Shown here in pieces: positions 52,789 through 62,600 of a stretch of DNA of 64,000 nt. Position 1 is the first letter of the stretch. Each line of letters begins with the position of its first letter. The DNA lies in contig NZ_MAUE01000001.1 in the NCBI RefSeq assembly GCF_001702265.1, positions 47,779 to 111,778 of the forward strand, read 5' to 3'. The stretch comes from Pseudomonas aylmerensis (GTDB lineage Bacteria; Pseudomonadota; Gammaproteobacteria; Pseudomonadales; Pseudomonadaceae). Made by a program: the position numbers and the translations under genes. Below the pieces are notes generated by a model. That model worked only from the letters and a program-made list of their open reading frames with translations. It was not told the origin of the DNA and searched no databases.

Positions 52789-53154
52789 TCAACGGTGACC
52801 GCCACGGCCGCCGCCGTGATCACCTCCACGTCCATGCCCGCCATTACCGCCGTGATCACCCCAGCCCTGATTCGGGTAAGGCCGGTAGCCCGCCCTCGGG
52901 CCTGCCGGGTAGTAGCGAGGCGCCGGCGCGTAATAGCGCGGTGCGGAGTAATAACGCGGTGGAGGGGCGTAATAACGCGGTGCGGGGTAGTAGTCACGAC
53001 GGTATTGGTACGTCGGGCCACCGCCGTAGTAATACACCGGCGCCGGTGCGGTGTAGACCTCGGAGCGGTAATAGCTCTGGCCTCCATCGTAGTAAGGCAC
53101 ACACGCAGAAAGCGTAAGACCGAGTAACGCACTGAGTAGCAATCGTCGATACAT
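52789..53154 (-). CDS. Tyr/Pro-rich lipoprotein
   Basis: 121 aa from ATG 53154 with AGGAGG 5 bp upstream. Signal peptide and lipobox (LLGLTLSAC), then repeats of the APRYYAP type and a Gly/His-rich tail (GDHGGNGGHGRGGDHGG). Low complexity. Probable surface-exposed or metal-binding lipoprotein; function unknown. The leader holds a CTCCAGC-GAC-GCTGGAG stem. Confidence 0.75.
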   Translation of the reverse strand: MYRRLLLSALLGLTLSACVPYYDGGQSYYRSEVYTAPAPVYYYGGGPTYQYRRDYYPAPRYYAPPPRYYSAPRYYAPAPRYYPAGPRAGYRPYPNQGWGDHGGNGGHGRGGDHGGGRGGHR

Positions 53155-53470
53155 GGCGGCCTCCTGGACCGCGGAAGAGCTCCTCCAGCGACGCTGGAGG
53201 GCGGCATTCATCTTTCAACGAATGACGAAATATCTGACATCAAAAACAGAATCTGGTGCGTTCTGGTAACAACTTGATACATCAATGCCGGTGGCTTGAA
53301 GGGCCGTATGGCTGCATGGGGAGAGCGTGTTTAGTCTGCTCGAAGCTTTAACGATTCAGTAAATTTATCTGGCTCGAAACTTTGTCGATTGCGATGATGT
53401 CACTATGACATCGCACAACGCCAGGAAGGCTCTAGTGTGCGCCCTTCGCCAACATCTGCGGATTCGAGCC
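53155..53470. other. 316-bp divergent gap between lipoprotein and chemoreceptor
   Basis: Contains the stem CTCCAGC-GAC-GCTGGAG near 53182-53198 in the lipoprotein leader. No gene or clear sigma-28 promoter for the chemoreceptor could be assigned. Confidence 0.4.
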
Positions 53471-55093
53471 ATGAAAATTTCCACCAAGCTGCTGCTGTCA
53501 TTTCTACTGTGCGCGCTGGTCACCCTCGGGGTCGGCCTGCTGGGGATCAAAAGCGTCGTGCGATTGGCGAGTGCGCTGGAGCTGACGTTCTCCAATAATC
53601 TGGTGTCCGTCAGCAACACGGCCGCCACCCTCAATGGCCTGGTTGCGCATAACCGTGGTTTGTACCGCCTGCTGGATGCCAGCAAGGGCGACGTCGCCGC
53701 GCAGGACCGCAACCGCGTGCGCGACGACATCAGCAACGAACTCAAGCGCAGCCAGGCCGCCTACGCCACGTACCGCGCCACGCCGCTGGAAGATGACGAA
53801 CGTGCAGCAGGCGACAAGCTCGACCAGCTCTGGCCGACCTATGTCAGCAATTCCGAACGCATCATCGCCATGCTCGATGGCGGCCAGGTCGAGCAGGCCC
53901 GCGCGCAGCTCAACAGCAGCAACAATGAACTGTTCCGCCAGGCCCGCGACCTGATCCGCGTGATGATCGACTCCAACAACCGCCAGATCCAGGAAGGCGC
54001 CGTCGCCGCCGATGAACTGCGCAGCAGTGCGTTGACCTGGATGATCGCCGGCATCGTGCTGGCCTTTATCATTGCGATCATCATTGGCGTGCTGATCACG
54101 CGGCTGATCACCCGTCCCATCGCCCAGGCGGTAGAAAGTGCGCAACGCATTGCCAAGGGCGACCTGACCCAAGCCATCCTCACCGAGCGCACCGACGAAG
54201 CCGGGCAACTGCTGATGGCACTCGCCGATATGCAGGGTGGCCTGAAAAGCACCCTGGTGGAAATCGCCAACGCCGCCGACCAGCTCGCCTCGGCTGCCGA
54301 GGAACTGAGCGCGGTCACCGACGAAAGCAGCCGCGGCCTGACGCGCCAGAACGACGAAATCCAGCAAGCCGCCACCGCCGTGAATCAGATGACGACGGCA
54401 GTCGACGAAGTGGCCAGCAACGCGGTGTCGACTTCAGAAGCCTCGCGCCAGGCCACCACCGAGGCTGAAGATGGCCGCCAGCAGGTCGAGCAGGCCGTGT
54501 CCGGGATGTCATCGATGGTCGACGAGATCAACGACTCCACCCAATCGGTGGCCGACCTCGCCGGCCAGGTGCGCGAGATTGGCAAGGTCATCGATGTGAT
54601 CCGCGGCATCGCCGACCAGACCAACCTGCTGGCCCTGAATGCCGCCATCGAGGCCGCCCGCGCGGGTGAACAAGGTCGCGGTTTTGCGGTGGTCGCCGAT
54701 GAGGTCCGCGCGCTGGCCCATCGCACCCAGACCTCGACCGTGGACATCGAAAAGATGATTGGCGAAGTGCAAGTCGGCGCCGATGACGCGGTGGCCGCGA
54801 TGAACAAAAGCCTGACCTGGGCCAACAATACCCAGGCCCTGGCGCAGAACGCCGGCGACGCGCTGCAGCGGATTACCGCAAGTGTGGCGATGATCAACGA
54901 GCGCAACCTGGTGATCGCCTCGGCTTCCGAGGAGCAGGCCCAGGTGGCCCGCGAAGTCGACCGCAACCTGCTCAACATCCAGGACCTGTCGACCCAGACC
55001 GCCGCCGGCGCGCACCAGACCAACGCCTCCAGCCAGGACCTGTCACGGCTGGCCACTTCGTTCAACGTGCTGGTCAGCAAGTTCCAGCTGTAA
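53471..55093 (+). CDS. Methyl-accepting chemotaxis protein
   Basis: 540 aa from [11 protein letters not shown] at 53471 (the frame is open 22 codons upstream). First helix (about 8-28), four-helix-bundle sensor (about 35-188, [19 protein letters not shown]), second helix (about 190-212), HAMP, signalling domain with the hairpin tip [20 protein letters not shown]. Ligand unknown. Confidence 0.93.
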   Translation: MKISTKLLLSFLLCALVTLGVGLLGIKSVVRLASALELTFSNNLVSVSNTAATLNGLVAHNRGLYRLLDASKGDVAAQDRNRVRDDISNELKRSQAAYATYRATPLEDDERAAGDKLDQLWPTYVSNSERIIAMLDGGQVEQARAQLNSSNNELFRQARDLIRVMIDSNNRQIQEGAVAADELRSSALTWMIAGIVLAFIIAIIIGVLITRLITRPIAQAVESAQRIAKGDLTQAILTERTDEAGQLLMALADMQGGLKSTLVEIANAADQLASAAEELSAVTDESSRGLTRQNDEIQQAATAVNQMTTAVDEVASNAVSTSEASRQATTEAEDGRQQVEQAVSGMSSMVDEINDSTQSVADLAGQVREIGKVIDVIRGIADQTNLLALNAAIEAARAGEQGRGFAVVADEVRALAHRTQTSTVDIEKMIGEVQVGADDAVAAMNKSLTWANNTQALAQNAGDALQRITASVAMINERNLVIASASEEQAQVAREVDRNLLNIQDLSTQTAAGAHQTNASSQDLSRLATSFNVLVSKFQL

Positions 55094-55116
55094 GCGCCTC
55101 ATTGCAGTGCGCCGAC

Positions 55117-55131
55117 GCACCCGCGTGGCGC
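55117..55131. promoter_or_regulatory. Possible NtrC-binding site
   Basis: GCACC-N5-GGCGC, one mismatch from the GCACC-N5-GGTGC NtrC dyad, 66 bp before the sigma-54-like promoter. Position and form fit an activator site. Confidence 0.35.
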
Positions 55132-55196
55132 ACGCTGCCTTTGCCTTTAACCTCCCTCCTCGCCGGGCCGCCTGCACAGCCGGGCCCCGGCGCACT

Positions 55197-55212
55197 TGGC
55201 ACGAACCTCGCT
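55197..55212 (+). promoter_or_regulatory. Sigma-54-like promoter of the guanidine operon
   Basis: TGGCACG-N4-TCGCT, with GG and GC ten bases apart as the -24/-12 elements require; one base differs from the TTGCW consensus. It precedes the riboswitch by about 55 bp. Confidence 0.55.
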
Positions 55213-55265
55213 TTGCATCTGCCGTGCAGGATTCATCACAGGTTCGCGGCACCACAATTTGCAAT

Positions 55266-55362
55266 GGCCGACTAGGGTTCCGGCTCGCCACAAGCGAGTG
55301 GCTGGTCCGAGAGTTGGCGACCTCCAGTTGAGGTTACACGGCGGGATAAAAGCCCGGGAGAC
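55266..55362 (+). promoter_or_regulatory. Guanidine-I (ykkC) riboswitch
   Basis: Conserved ykkC pieces appear in order: ACTAGGGTTCCG (55271), GGCTGGTCCGAGAG (55300), a variable stem (CGACCTCCAGTTGAGGTTA), ACACGGCGGGATAAAAGCCC and GGGAGA (to about 55361). This is the guanidine-I aptamer, which switches on guanidine transport and breakdown genes when guanidine binds. About 60 bp separate it from the first gene. Confidence 0.92.
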
Positions 55363-55421
55363 AAGCCACCGTTCGCGGTGCCGCGTTGCTCCTGCTCGCC
55401 CTTGATCAACTGGAGAAGCCC

Positions 55422-56489
55422 ATGCCCTCAATCCGTTTACCCGCCCTCCTCGCCGCCGCGTTCGCCGCCGTTCTGAGCCTGCCGGCCCAGGCCGCCACCA
55501 AAGACCACTTCAGCGTCTGCTGGACGATCTACGCCGGCTGGATGCCCTGGGAGTATGCCGGCAGCCAAGGCATCCTCGACAAATGGGCAAAGAAGTACGG
55601 CATCAGCATCGACATGGTCCAGCTCAATGACTACGTCGAATCCATCAACCAGTACACCGCCGGCCAGTTCGATGGCTGCACCATGACCAACATGGACGCG
55701 TTGACCATCCCCGCCGCCGGTGGCGTGGACAGCACCGCGCTGGTGGTCAGCGATTTCTCCAACGGCAACGACGGGGTGATCATCAAGGGCACGGGCAAGA
55801 CCGTGGCTGATCTCAAGGGCATGAACGTCAACCTGGTGGAACTCTCGGTGTCCCACTACCTGCTGGCCCGTGCGCTGGAATCGGCAGACCTGACTGAAAA
55901 AGACCTGAAGGTGGTCAACACCTCCGACGCCGATATCGCTGCCGCCTTCAACACCGATCAGGTGCAGGCCGTCACCACCTGGAACCCGATGCTCTCGGAG
56001 ATCAAGGCCAAGCCCGGCGTAAGCGAAGTGTTCGACTCGAGCAAAGTGCCCGGCGAAATCATGGACATGATGGTGGTCAACACCCAGACCCTCAAGGACA
56101 ACCCCAAGCTCGGCAAGGCGCTGACGGGCGCCTGGTTTGAAGTGGTCGCACTGATGAACGCCAAGGGCGCCGCCAGCACCGAGGCCCTGGAACATATGGC
56201 CAAGGCTTCCGGCACCGACCTCAAGGGTTTCCAGGCGCAACTGGACACCACCAAGCTGTTTGCCACGCCCAAGGAAGCCCTGGCGTTCGCCACCAGCGCG
56301 CAACTGCCGGCGACGATGCGCAAGGTCGCCGAGTTCTCGTTTGAACACGGTTTGCTCGGCGAAGGCGCCAAGGACACCAGCGCCGTGGGCATGAGCTTCG
56401 CCAACGGCGTGACCAGCGGCGACACCGCCAACCTCAAGCTGCATTTCGACCCCAGCTACGTACAGATGGCCGCCGACGGCAAGCTGTAA
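55422..56489 (+). CDS. ABC transporter substrate-binding protein (probable guanidine)
   Basis: 355 aa from ATG 55422. Signal peptide (PALLAAAFAAVLSLPAQA, about 6-24), then an SsuA/NrtA-type fold (VCWTIYAGWMPWEYAGSQG, GQFDGCTMTNMDAL, TDQVQAVTTWNPML). First gene behind the guanidine-I riboswitch and linked to the carboxylase, so guanidine is the likely ligand rather than urea or taurine. Confidence 0.88.
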   Translation: MPSIRLPALLAAAFAAVLSLPAQAATKDHFSVCWTIYAGWMPWEYAGSQGILDKWAKKYGISIDMVQLNDYVESINQYTAGQFDGCTMTNMDALTIPAAGGVDSTALVVSDFSNGNDGVIIKGTGKTVADLKGMNVNLVELSVSHYLLARALESADLTEKDLKVVNTSDADIAAAFNTDQVQAVTTWNPMLSEIKAKPGVSEVFDSSKVPGEIMDMMVVNTQTLKDNPKLGKALTGAWFEVVALMNAKGAASTEALEHMAKASGTDLKGFQAQLDTTKLFATPKEALAFATSAQLPATMRKVAEFSFEHGLLGEGAKDTSAVGMSFANGVTSGDTANLKLHFDPSYVQMAADGKL

Positions 56490-56501
56490 GAGGACCTGGC
56501 C

Positions 56502-57317
56502 ATGCGCCTGATCAACCGTCATCCGGAACGCTCCAGCCGCCTGTTGTTGGTGATACTGCCGTTCGCCCTGCTGCTGTTCGCCTACTTCGTGGGCTCGGCC
56601 GAGCGCCTGGCGGAAAATCCCAACGACAAGCTGCTGCCCAGCGCCGCGCAAATGAGCGACGCGGTGAAACGCCTGGCGTTCAGCGCCGACGCGCGCACCG
56701 GGGAATACGTGCTCTGGCAAGACAGCGCGTCGAGCCTGCGCCGCCTGGCCATCGGCTTGGGAATAAGCGCCCTCGCCGGCCTGTGCCTGGGCATCGCCGC
56801 GGGCACGCTGCCGCTGTTTGGCGCACCGTTGTCGCCGCTGCTGACGGTGCTGTCGATGGTGCCGCCGCTGGCGATCCTGCCGATTCTGTTCATCGTGTTC
56901 GGGCTCGGGGAATTGTCCAAGGTGATGCTGATCGTGATCGGCATCGCCCCGGCCCTGGCCCGTGACCTGGAGCAGCGTGCGCGCGAGATTCCGGTCGAGC
57001 TGCTGGTCAAGGCGCAGACCCTCGGCGCCTCTACCTGGACCCTGATGCTGCGCGTGGTACTCCCGCAATTGCTGCCGCGCCTGCTGATCTCCCTGCGCTT
57101 GATGTTGGGCTCGGCCTGGCTGTTCCTGATTGCCGCCGAAGCCATCGCCTCCACCGATGGCCTGGGCTACCGCATCTTCCTGGTGCGCCGCTACCTGGCG
57201 ATGGACGTGATCCTGCCGTACGTGGTGTGGATCACCTTGCTGGCCTGGCTGATGGACTGGGGCCTCAAGGCCCTGACCCGACGCGCGTTCCCCTGGTACG
57301 AAGGAGCGCGGGCATGA
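56502..57317 (+). CDS. ABC transporter permease (probable guanidine)
   Basis: 271 aa. N-terminal helix, then a five-helix BPD_transp_1 core with the ATPase-contact EAA-like loop (KAQTLGASTWTLMLRVVLPQ). 12 bp after the binding protein and overlapping the ATPase by ATGA. Confidence 0.92.
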   Translation: MRLINRHPERSSRLLLVILPFALLLFAYFVGSAERLAENPNDKLLPSAAQMSDAVKRLAFSADARTGEYVLWQDSASSLRRLAIGLGISALAGLCLGIAAGTLPLFGAPLSPLLTVLSMVPPLAILPILFIVFGLGELSKVMLIVIGIAPALARDLEQRAREIPVELLVKAQTLGASTWTLMLRVVLPQLLPRLLISLRLMLGSAWLFLIAAEAIASTDGLGYRIFLVRRYLAMDVILPYVVWITLLAWLMDWGLKALTRRAFPWYEGARA

Positions 57318-58078
57318 GCTTTATCAGCGTCAACAATGTGTGGCAGCGCTATGGCGACCAGGTGGTGCTCGAAGGCCTCAACCTGCACGTGGCCGAGGGC
57401 GAGTTCTGCACGCTGGTAGGCACCTCGGGGTGCGGTAAATCGACCTTCCTGCGCCTGCTGTTGGGCCAGGAAACCGCGAGCAAAGGCCAGATCCTGCTGG
57501 ACGGCCAACCGCTCGCTGCCGAGCCGGATGCCAGCCGTGGCGTGGTGTTCCAGCGCTACTCGGTGTTCCCGCATCTGAGCGTGCTCGACAACGTCGCCCT
57601 GGGCCTGGAACTGCCGCGTTCAGCACTGCTCGGCCGGTTGTTCGGCAAGGCCAGGCAGCAGGCCCGCGAACAGGCGGGCGCACTGCTGCACAAGGTCGGC
57701 CTCGGCCATGCGCTGGACAAATACCCGGCGCAGCTCTCCGGTGGCATGCAACAACGCCTGGCCATCGCCCAGGCGCTGATCATGCAGCCGCGCGTATTGC
57801 TGCTGGATGAACCCTTCGGCGCCCTCGACCCGGGCATTCGCAAAGACATGCACCAACTGCTGCTGGAACTGTGGCGCGAAACCCGCCTGACTGTGTTCAT
57901 GGTCACCCACGACCTGAGCGAAGGCTTCAGCCTCGGCACGCGCCTGCTGGTGTTCGACAAAGTGCGCGTCGATCCCCACGCCCCCGGCGCCTATGGCGCC
58001 CGTATCACCTACGACATCCCTTTGAACAGCGAGCGTCGCAAGGCGCTCGCCGCCGAACTTGGAGCTCTTTCCAAATGA
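57314..58078 (+). CDS. ABC transporter ATP-binding protein (probable guanidine)
   Basis: 254 aa from ATG 57314. Walker A VGTSGCGKST, Q-loop VFQRYSVFP, signature QLSGGMQQRLAIAQAL, Walker B LLLDEPFGALD, H-loop MVTHDLSEGF. SsuB/TauB/NrtD-type. ATGA overlaps with both neighbours. Confidence 0.95.
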   Translation: MSFISVNNVWQRYGDQVVLEGLNLHVAEGEFCTLVGTSGCGKSTFLRLLLGQETASKGQILLDGQPLAAEPDASRGVVFQRYSVFPHLSVLDNVALGLELPRSALLGRLFGKARQQAREQAGALLHKVGLGHALDKYPAQLSGGMQQRLAIAQALIMQPRVLLLDEPFGALDPGIRKDMHQLLLELWRETRLTVFMVTHDLSEGFSLGTRLLVFDKVRVDPHAPGAYGARITYDIPLNSERRKALAAELGALSK

Positions 58079-58800
58079 CTGATTCCAACCCGCTGTTCCC
58101 GCCGTTCGCCGAGGAAATGCTACCCGGTGGTGGTCACCGTTCGTTCGTGCTCAAGCGCGGTCAACTGCTGCGTCTCACGGATATTCGCGGCGGCGCCAAC
58201 GTCAGCCTGACCCTGCTCAACGCCAACGAAAAAACCGAGCGCCTGAACCTGCCCGACAGCCTCAAATGCCAGCACACCGCCAAGCTCACCACCGGCCATT
58301 GCCTGTACTCGGACATGGGCCGCGTACTGGCGGCCATCACCGCCGACACCTGCGGCTGGAGTGACAGCATTGGCGGCGTGTTGTGCGCCGCCGAAGTCGC
58401 CGAGAAGTACGGCCAGGGCCGCTATCAGGAACTGCGCAACGGATTTTTCCGCAACGGCACCGACAACCTGCTGGTGGAGTTGGGCAAGTGGGGCCTGGGC
58501 CTGTCCGACCTGCTGATGACCCTCAACCTGTTCAGCCGCGTCAGCGTGGATGCCGACGGCGGCCTGCACTTCGTGCCGGGCAACTCCAAGGCCGGCGACT
58601 ACATCGAACTCTACGCCCCGATGGACACCCTGGTGGTGCTCACCGCACTGCAACACCCGATGGACCCCAACCCTGACTACGCCCCACAACCACTGAAACT
58701 GAGCTGGATGAACGCCGACCCCAGCGTCGCCGAACACTGCCGCACTTCGCGCCCGGAAAACGCGCGCGGCTTTATCAACACCGACCGTCTGTTCGCCTGA
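58075..58800 (+). CDS. Urea carboxylase-associated protein 1 (DUF1989), probable carboxyguanidine deiminase subunit
   Basis: 241 aa from ATG 58075, overlapping the ATPase gene. DUF1989 fold with conserved DIRGGANVSLTLLN, DTCGWSDSIGG and FVPGNSKAGDYIELYAPMD. With the next gene it belongs to the CgdA/CgdB pair that deiminates carboxyguanidine to allophanate after guanidine carboxylation. Which subunit is A or B is not assigned here. Confidence 0.88.
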   Translation: MTDSNPLFPPFAEEMLPGGGHRSFVLKRGQLLRLTDIRGGANVSLTLLNANEKTERLNLPDSLKCQHTAKLTTGHCLYSDMGRVLAAITADTCGWSDSIGGVLCAAEVAEKYGQGRYQELRNGFFRNGTDNLLVELGKWGLGLSDLLMTLNLFSRVSVDADGGLHFVPGNSKAGDYIELYAPMDTLVVLTALQHPMDPNPDYAPQPLKLSWMNADPSVAEHCRTSRPENARGFINTDRLFA

Positions 58801-58809
58801 GGAGCTGCC

Positions 58810-59439
58810 ATGTCTATCGCACTGAAACAACCGGATGCAGCGGTATACCGCGCCACCATCCCCGCCGGCGAGCCGTGGCTGATGGAGGTCAAGGCCGGGC
58901 AGACCCTGCGCATCCTCGACCTTGAGGGCAACCAGGCCGTCGACACGCTGTTCTACAGCCTCAAGAACCCACGTGAGCGCTACGACGTGCAACGCACCTT
59001 GCGTCGCCAGAACAGCGTGTACCTGGGTACCGGCAGCGTGCTGTATTCCAACCTCGGCCAGCCGATGCTGACCATCGTCGAAGACACCTGCGGGCGCCAC
59101 GACACCCTCGGCGGCGCCTGCGCCCAGGAGAGCAACACCGTGCGCTACGCCCTGGAAAAACGCTACATGCACAGCTGCCGCGATAACTACCTGCGCGCCT
59201 GCGCCCACGATGGCCGGCTGGGCAAAAGCGACATCGGGCCGAACATCAATTTCTTCATGAACGTGCCGGTAACCGCCGACGGCGGGCTGACCTTCGAAGA
59301 CGGGATTTCCGCCCCTGGCAAGTACGTCGACCTGCGCGCGGAGATGGACGTGATCGTGTTGATTTCCAACTGCCCGCAATTGAACAACCCGTGCAACGCC
59401 TACAACCCCACCCCTGCGGAGCTGCTGGTATGGAATTGA
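58810..59439 (+). CDS. Urea carboxylase-associated protein 2 (DUF1989), probable carboxyguanidine deiminase subunit
   Basis: 209 aa with the same fold: [53 protein letters not shown]. 9 bp after its partner. Partner subunit of carboxyguanidine deiminase (inference from family and context). Confidence 0.88.
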   Translation: MSIALKQPDAAVYRATIPAGEPWLMEVKAGQTLRILDLEGNQAVDTLFYSLKNPRERYDVQRTLRRQNSVYLGTGSVLYSNLGQPMLTIVEDTCGRHDTLGGACAQESNTVRYALEKRYMHSCRDNYLRACAHDGRLGKSDIGPNINFFMNVPVTADGGLTFEDGISAPGKYVDLRAEMDVIVLISNCPQLNNPCNAYNPTPAELLVWN

Positions 59440-59521
59440 AAATGAGCCGGTTGCGTCAATGGTTGTTTGCCCTGTGCCAGGCCCGCGCCGGGCAGTGCCT
59501 CCACAAACGCTGAAGATCAAA

Positions 59522-59610
59522 TGTGGGAGCGGGCTTGCTCGCGAAGGCGGTGTATCAGCGATACATGCATTGACTGAAACACCGCATTCGCGAGCAAGCC
59601 CGCTCCCACA
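59522..59610. repeat. REPIN between the deiminase and carboxylase genes
   Basis: TGTGGGAGCGGGCTTGCTCG and its inverse CGAGCAAGCCCGCTCCCACA, 50 bp apart, form a long hairpin. Classic REP doublet of fluorescent pseudomonads. It splits the operon and may reduce carboxylase expression. Confidence 0.92.
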
Positions 59611-59678
59611 CTGACCGCATGCATTTCGGACGACCGAAGTGCTCCCTCACTTTGCGGGACGGCCCGCAGGGTTTTGCC

Positions 59679-62600
59679 ATGTTCGAAAAACTGTTGATCG
59701 CCAACCGTGGCGCCATCGCCTGCCGCATCCTGCGCACCTTGCGCGAACTGCAGGTCAAAGGCGTCGCCATCTATGCCGAAGCCGATGCGGCGAGCCTGCA
59801 TATCCAACACGCCGACGAGGCCTACAGCCTCGGTGAAGGCGCCGCCGCCACGACCTACCTGGCGGTGGAAAAAATCCTCGCGACCGCCAAGGCCTGCGGT
59901 GCCAGGGCGATTCATCCGGGCTACGGGTTCCTGTCGGAAAACGCAGCGTTTGCCCAAGCCTGTGAACACGCAGGCATTGCCTTTGTCGGGCCGACGCCCG
60001 AACAGTTGCGCGTGTTCGGTCTCAAGCACACTGCCCGCGCCCTGGCCAGGCAACAGCACATTCCGCTGCTGGAAGGTACCGAGCTGCTCGACAGCCTCGA
60101 CGCTGCGTTGCGGGCCGCCGACACCGTCGGCTACCCGGTGATGTTGAAAAGCACCGCCGGCGGCGGCGGGATTGGCATGCGCGTGTGCCGCAGCGCGGCG
60201 CAGTTGAGCGAGTCGTTCGAGGCGGTCAAGCGCCTGGGCCAGAACAACTTCAGCGACGCCGGTGTGTTTATCGAGAAGTACATCGAGCACGCGCGTCACC
60301 TTGAAGTGCAGGTGTTCGGCGACGGCGCAGGTGACGTGATCGCCCTCGGCGTGCGCGACTGTTCCGTGCAGCGGCGCAACCAGAAAGTCCTCGAGGAAAC
60401 CCCGGCGCCGAATCTGCCCGAAGGCATGGCCGAGGCCTTGTGTGCAGCCGCCATCACCCTCGCCAAGGCAGTGAATTACCGCAGCGCCGGCACCGTGGAA
60501 TTTATCTTTGATAGCGCCGACGGGCGCTTCTACTTCCTTGAAGTGAACACGCGCCTGCAAGTGGAACACGGCGTCACCGAGCAGGTGTGGGGCGTGGACC
60601 TGGTGCGCTGGATGGTGCAACTGGCGGCGGGTGAACTGCCGCCATTGAGTGAGTTGGACGTAAAACCTCGGGGCCATGCGATCCAGGCGCGGCTGTACGC
60701 CGAGGACCCCGGCCGCGACTTCCAGCCGAGCCCAGGGCTGTTGACCTGTGTGGACTTCCCCGCAGGCGATGGCCTGCGCATCGACACGTGGGTCGAGGCC
60801 GGGTGTGAGATCCCGCCGTACTTCGACCCGATGATCGCCAAGCTGATCGCCTGGGCCCCGACCCGCGAACAGGCGCGCCTGGACCTGCACCAGGCCTTGA
60901 GCGACAGCCAGCTGTATGGGGTGGAAACCAACCGCGACTACCTGCGCCAGATTCTGCTCGCCGCCCCCTTCGCCAGCGGCCGGCCCTGGACGCGTTGCCT
61001 GGAAGATCTGGTCTACGTCGCCAACACCTTCGAGGTGCTCAGCGCCGGCACGCAAACCAGCGTGCAGGACTATCCCGGCCGCCTCGGTTACTGGGCCGTG
61101 GGCGTGCCACCGTCAGGGCCGATGGACAGCCGCGCGCTGCGCAGGGGCAATCGCCTGCTGGGCAATGACGACGGCGCCGCCGCGCTGGAAATCACCATGA
61201 GCGGGCCGCTGCTGCGCTTCAACTGTGCGGCGGTGGTCGCGGTGACCGGCGCGGACATTCCATTGTTGTTGAATGAACAGCCGGTGCCGATGAACACCGC
61301 GCTGCTGATCGAGGCCGGCGCGGTGTTGAGCCTTGGCACCATCGCCGGCGCCGGCGCGCGCAGCTACCTGTGCCTGCGCGGCGGGCTGCAACTACCGGAC
61401 TACCTGGGCAGTAAAAGTACCTTCACCCTCGGCCAGTTCGGCGGCCATGGTGGACGGGCGTTGCGCGCCGGGGATGTGTTGCACCTGGCGCCGCTGCTGG
61501 ACGCGAGTGCCGGCCAGCAGTGCCTCGCCGAACCGCTGCCGCAGGTGCGCACGCTGCGAGTGATTTACGGCCCCCACGGCGCGCCGGAATATTTCCTGCC
61601 GGAGTACATCGACACCTTCTTTGCCACGCCGTGGGAAGTGCATTTCAACTCCAGCCGTACCGGCGTGCGGTTGATCGGGCCCAAGCCATCGTGGGCACGC
61701 ACGGACGGCGGGGAGGCGGGGCTGCATCCGTCGAATATCCACGACAATCCCTATGCCATTGGCGCGGTGGATTTCACCGGCGACATGCCGGTGATCCTCG
61801 GCCCGGATGGCCCGAGCCTCGGCGGTTTCGTCTGCCCGGTGACAGTGATCGAGGCGGACCTGTGGCAACTGGGGCAGCTCAAGGCAGGCGACAAGGTCCG
61901 CTTCGAGCCGGTCGACCTCAAGACCGCCCGTGAACTGGCCATGAACGAGAACCGCGTCTGCAGGAGCAAGCTTGCCAGCGATGCCGACAACTCGGTGCTT
62001 CAGGCTGACCAAGGCGCCGCCATCGCCGGCACGCCGGGCGCCTACACGTCGCCGGTGGTGCTGGATATCGGCGAGGGCGACACCCGCCTGGTCGCCCGCC
62101 TCGCAGGCGACACCCATCTGCTGCTGGAAATCGGCGCCGCCGAGTTGGACCTGGTCCTGCGTTTTCGCGGCCACGCCCTGATGCAAGCCTTCGAAGCCCG
62201 TGCGCTGCACGGCGTCATCGACCTGACGCCGGGCATCCGCTCCCTGCAGATCCACTACCAGCCCGAACAACTGCCCCTGGCGGATCTGCTGGCACTGATC
62301 GCCAGCGAGTGGAGCGCCGTGTGCGCCCGGCAAAACCTGCAGGTGCCGTCGCGCATCGTGCACTTGCCGTTGTCCTGGGACGACCCGGCGTGCCAGCTGG
62401 CCATCGAAAAATACATGACCACCGTGCGCAAGGACGCACCCTGGTGCCCGAGCAACCTTGAGTTCATCCGCCGTATCAACGACCTGGCCAACCTCGATGA
62501 AGTGCGCCACACCGTGTTCGAGGCGAGCTACCTGGTCATGGGCCTGGGCGATGTCTACCTCGGCGCGCCAGTGGCCACGCCGCTCGACCCGCGCCACCGG

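Noticed and set aside
52860..53060. Tandem GGCGCGTAATAGCGCGGTG-like repeats as a possible CRISPR-like array
   Set aside because: They are short, imperfect and in frame with the Tyr/Pro repeats of the lipoprotein; there are no spacers of even length.
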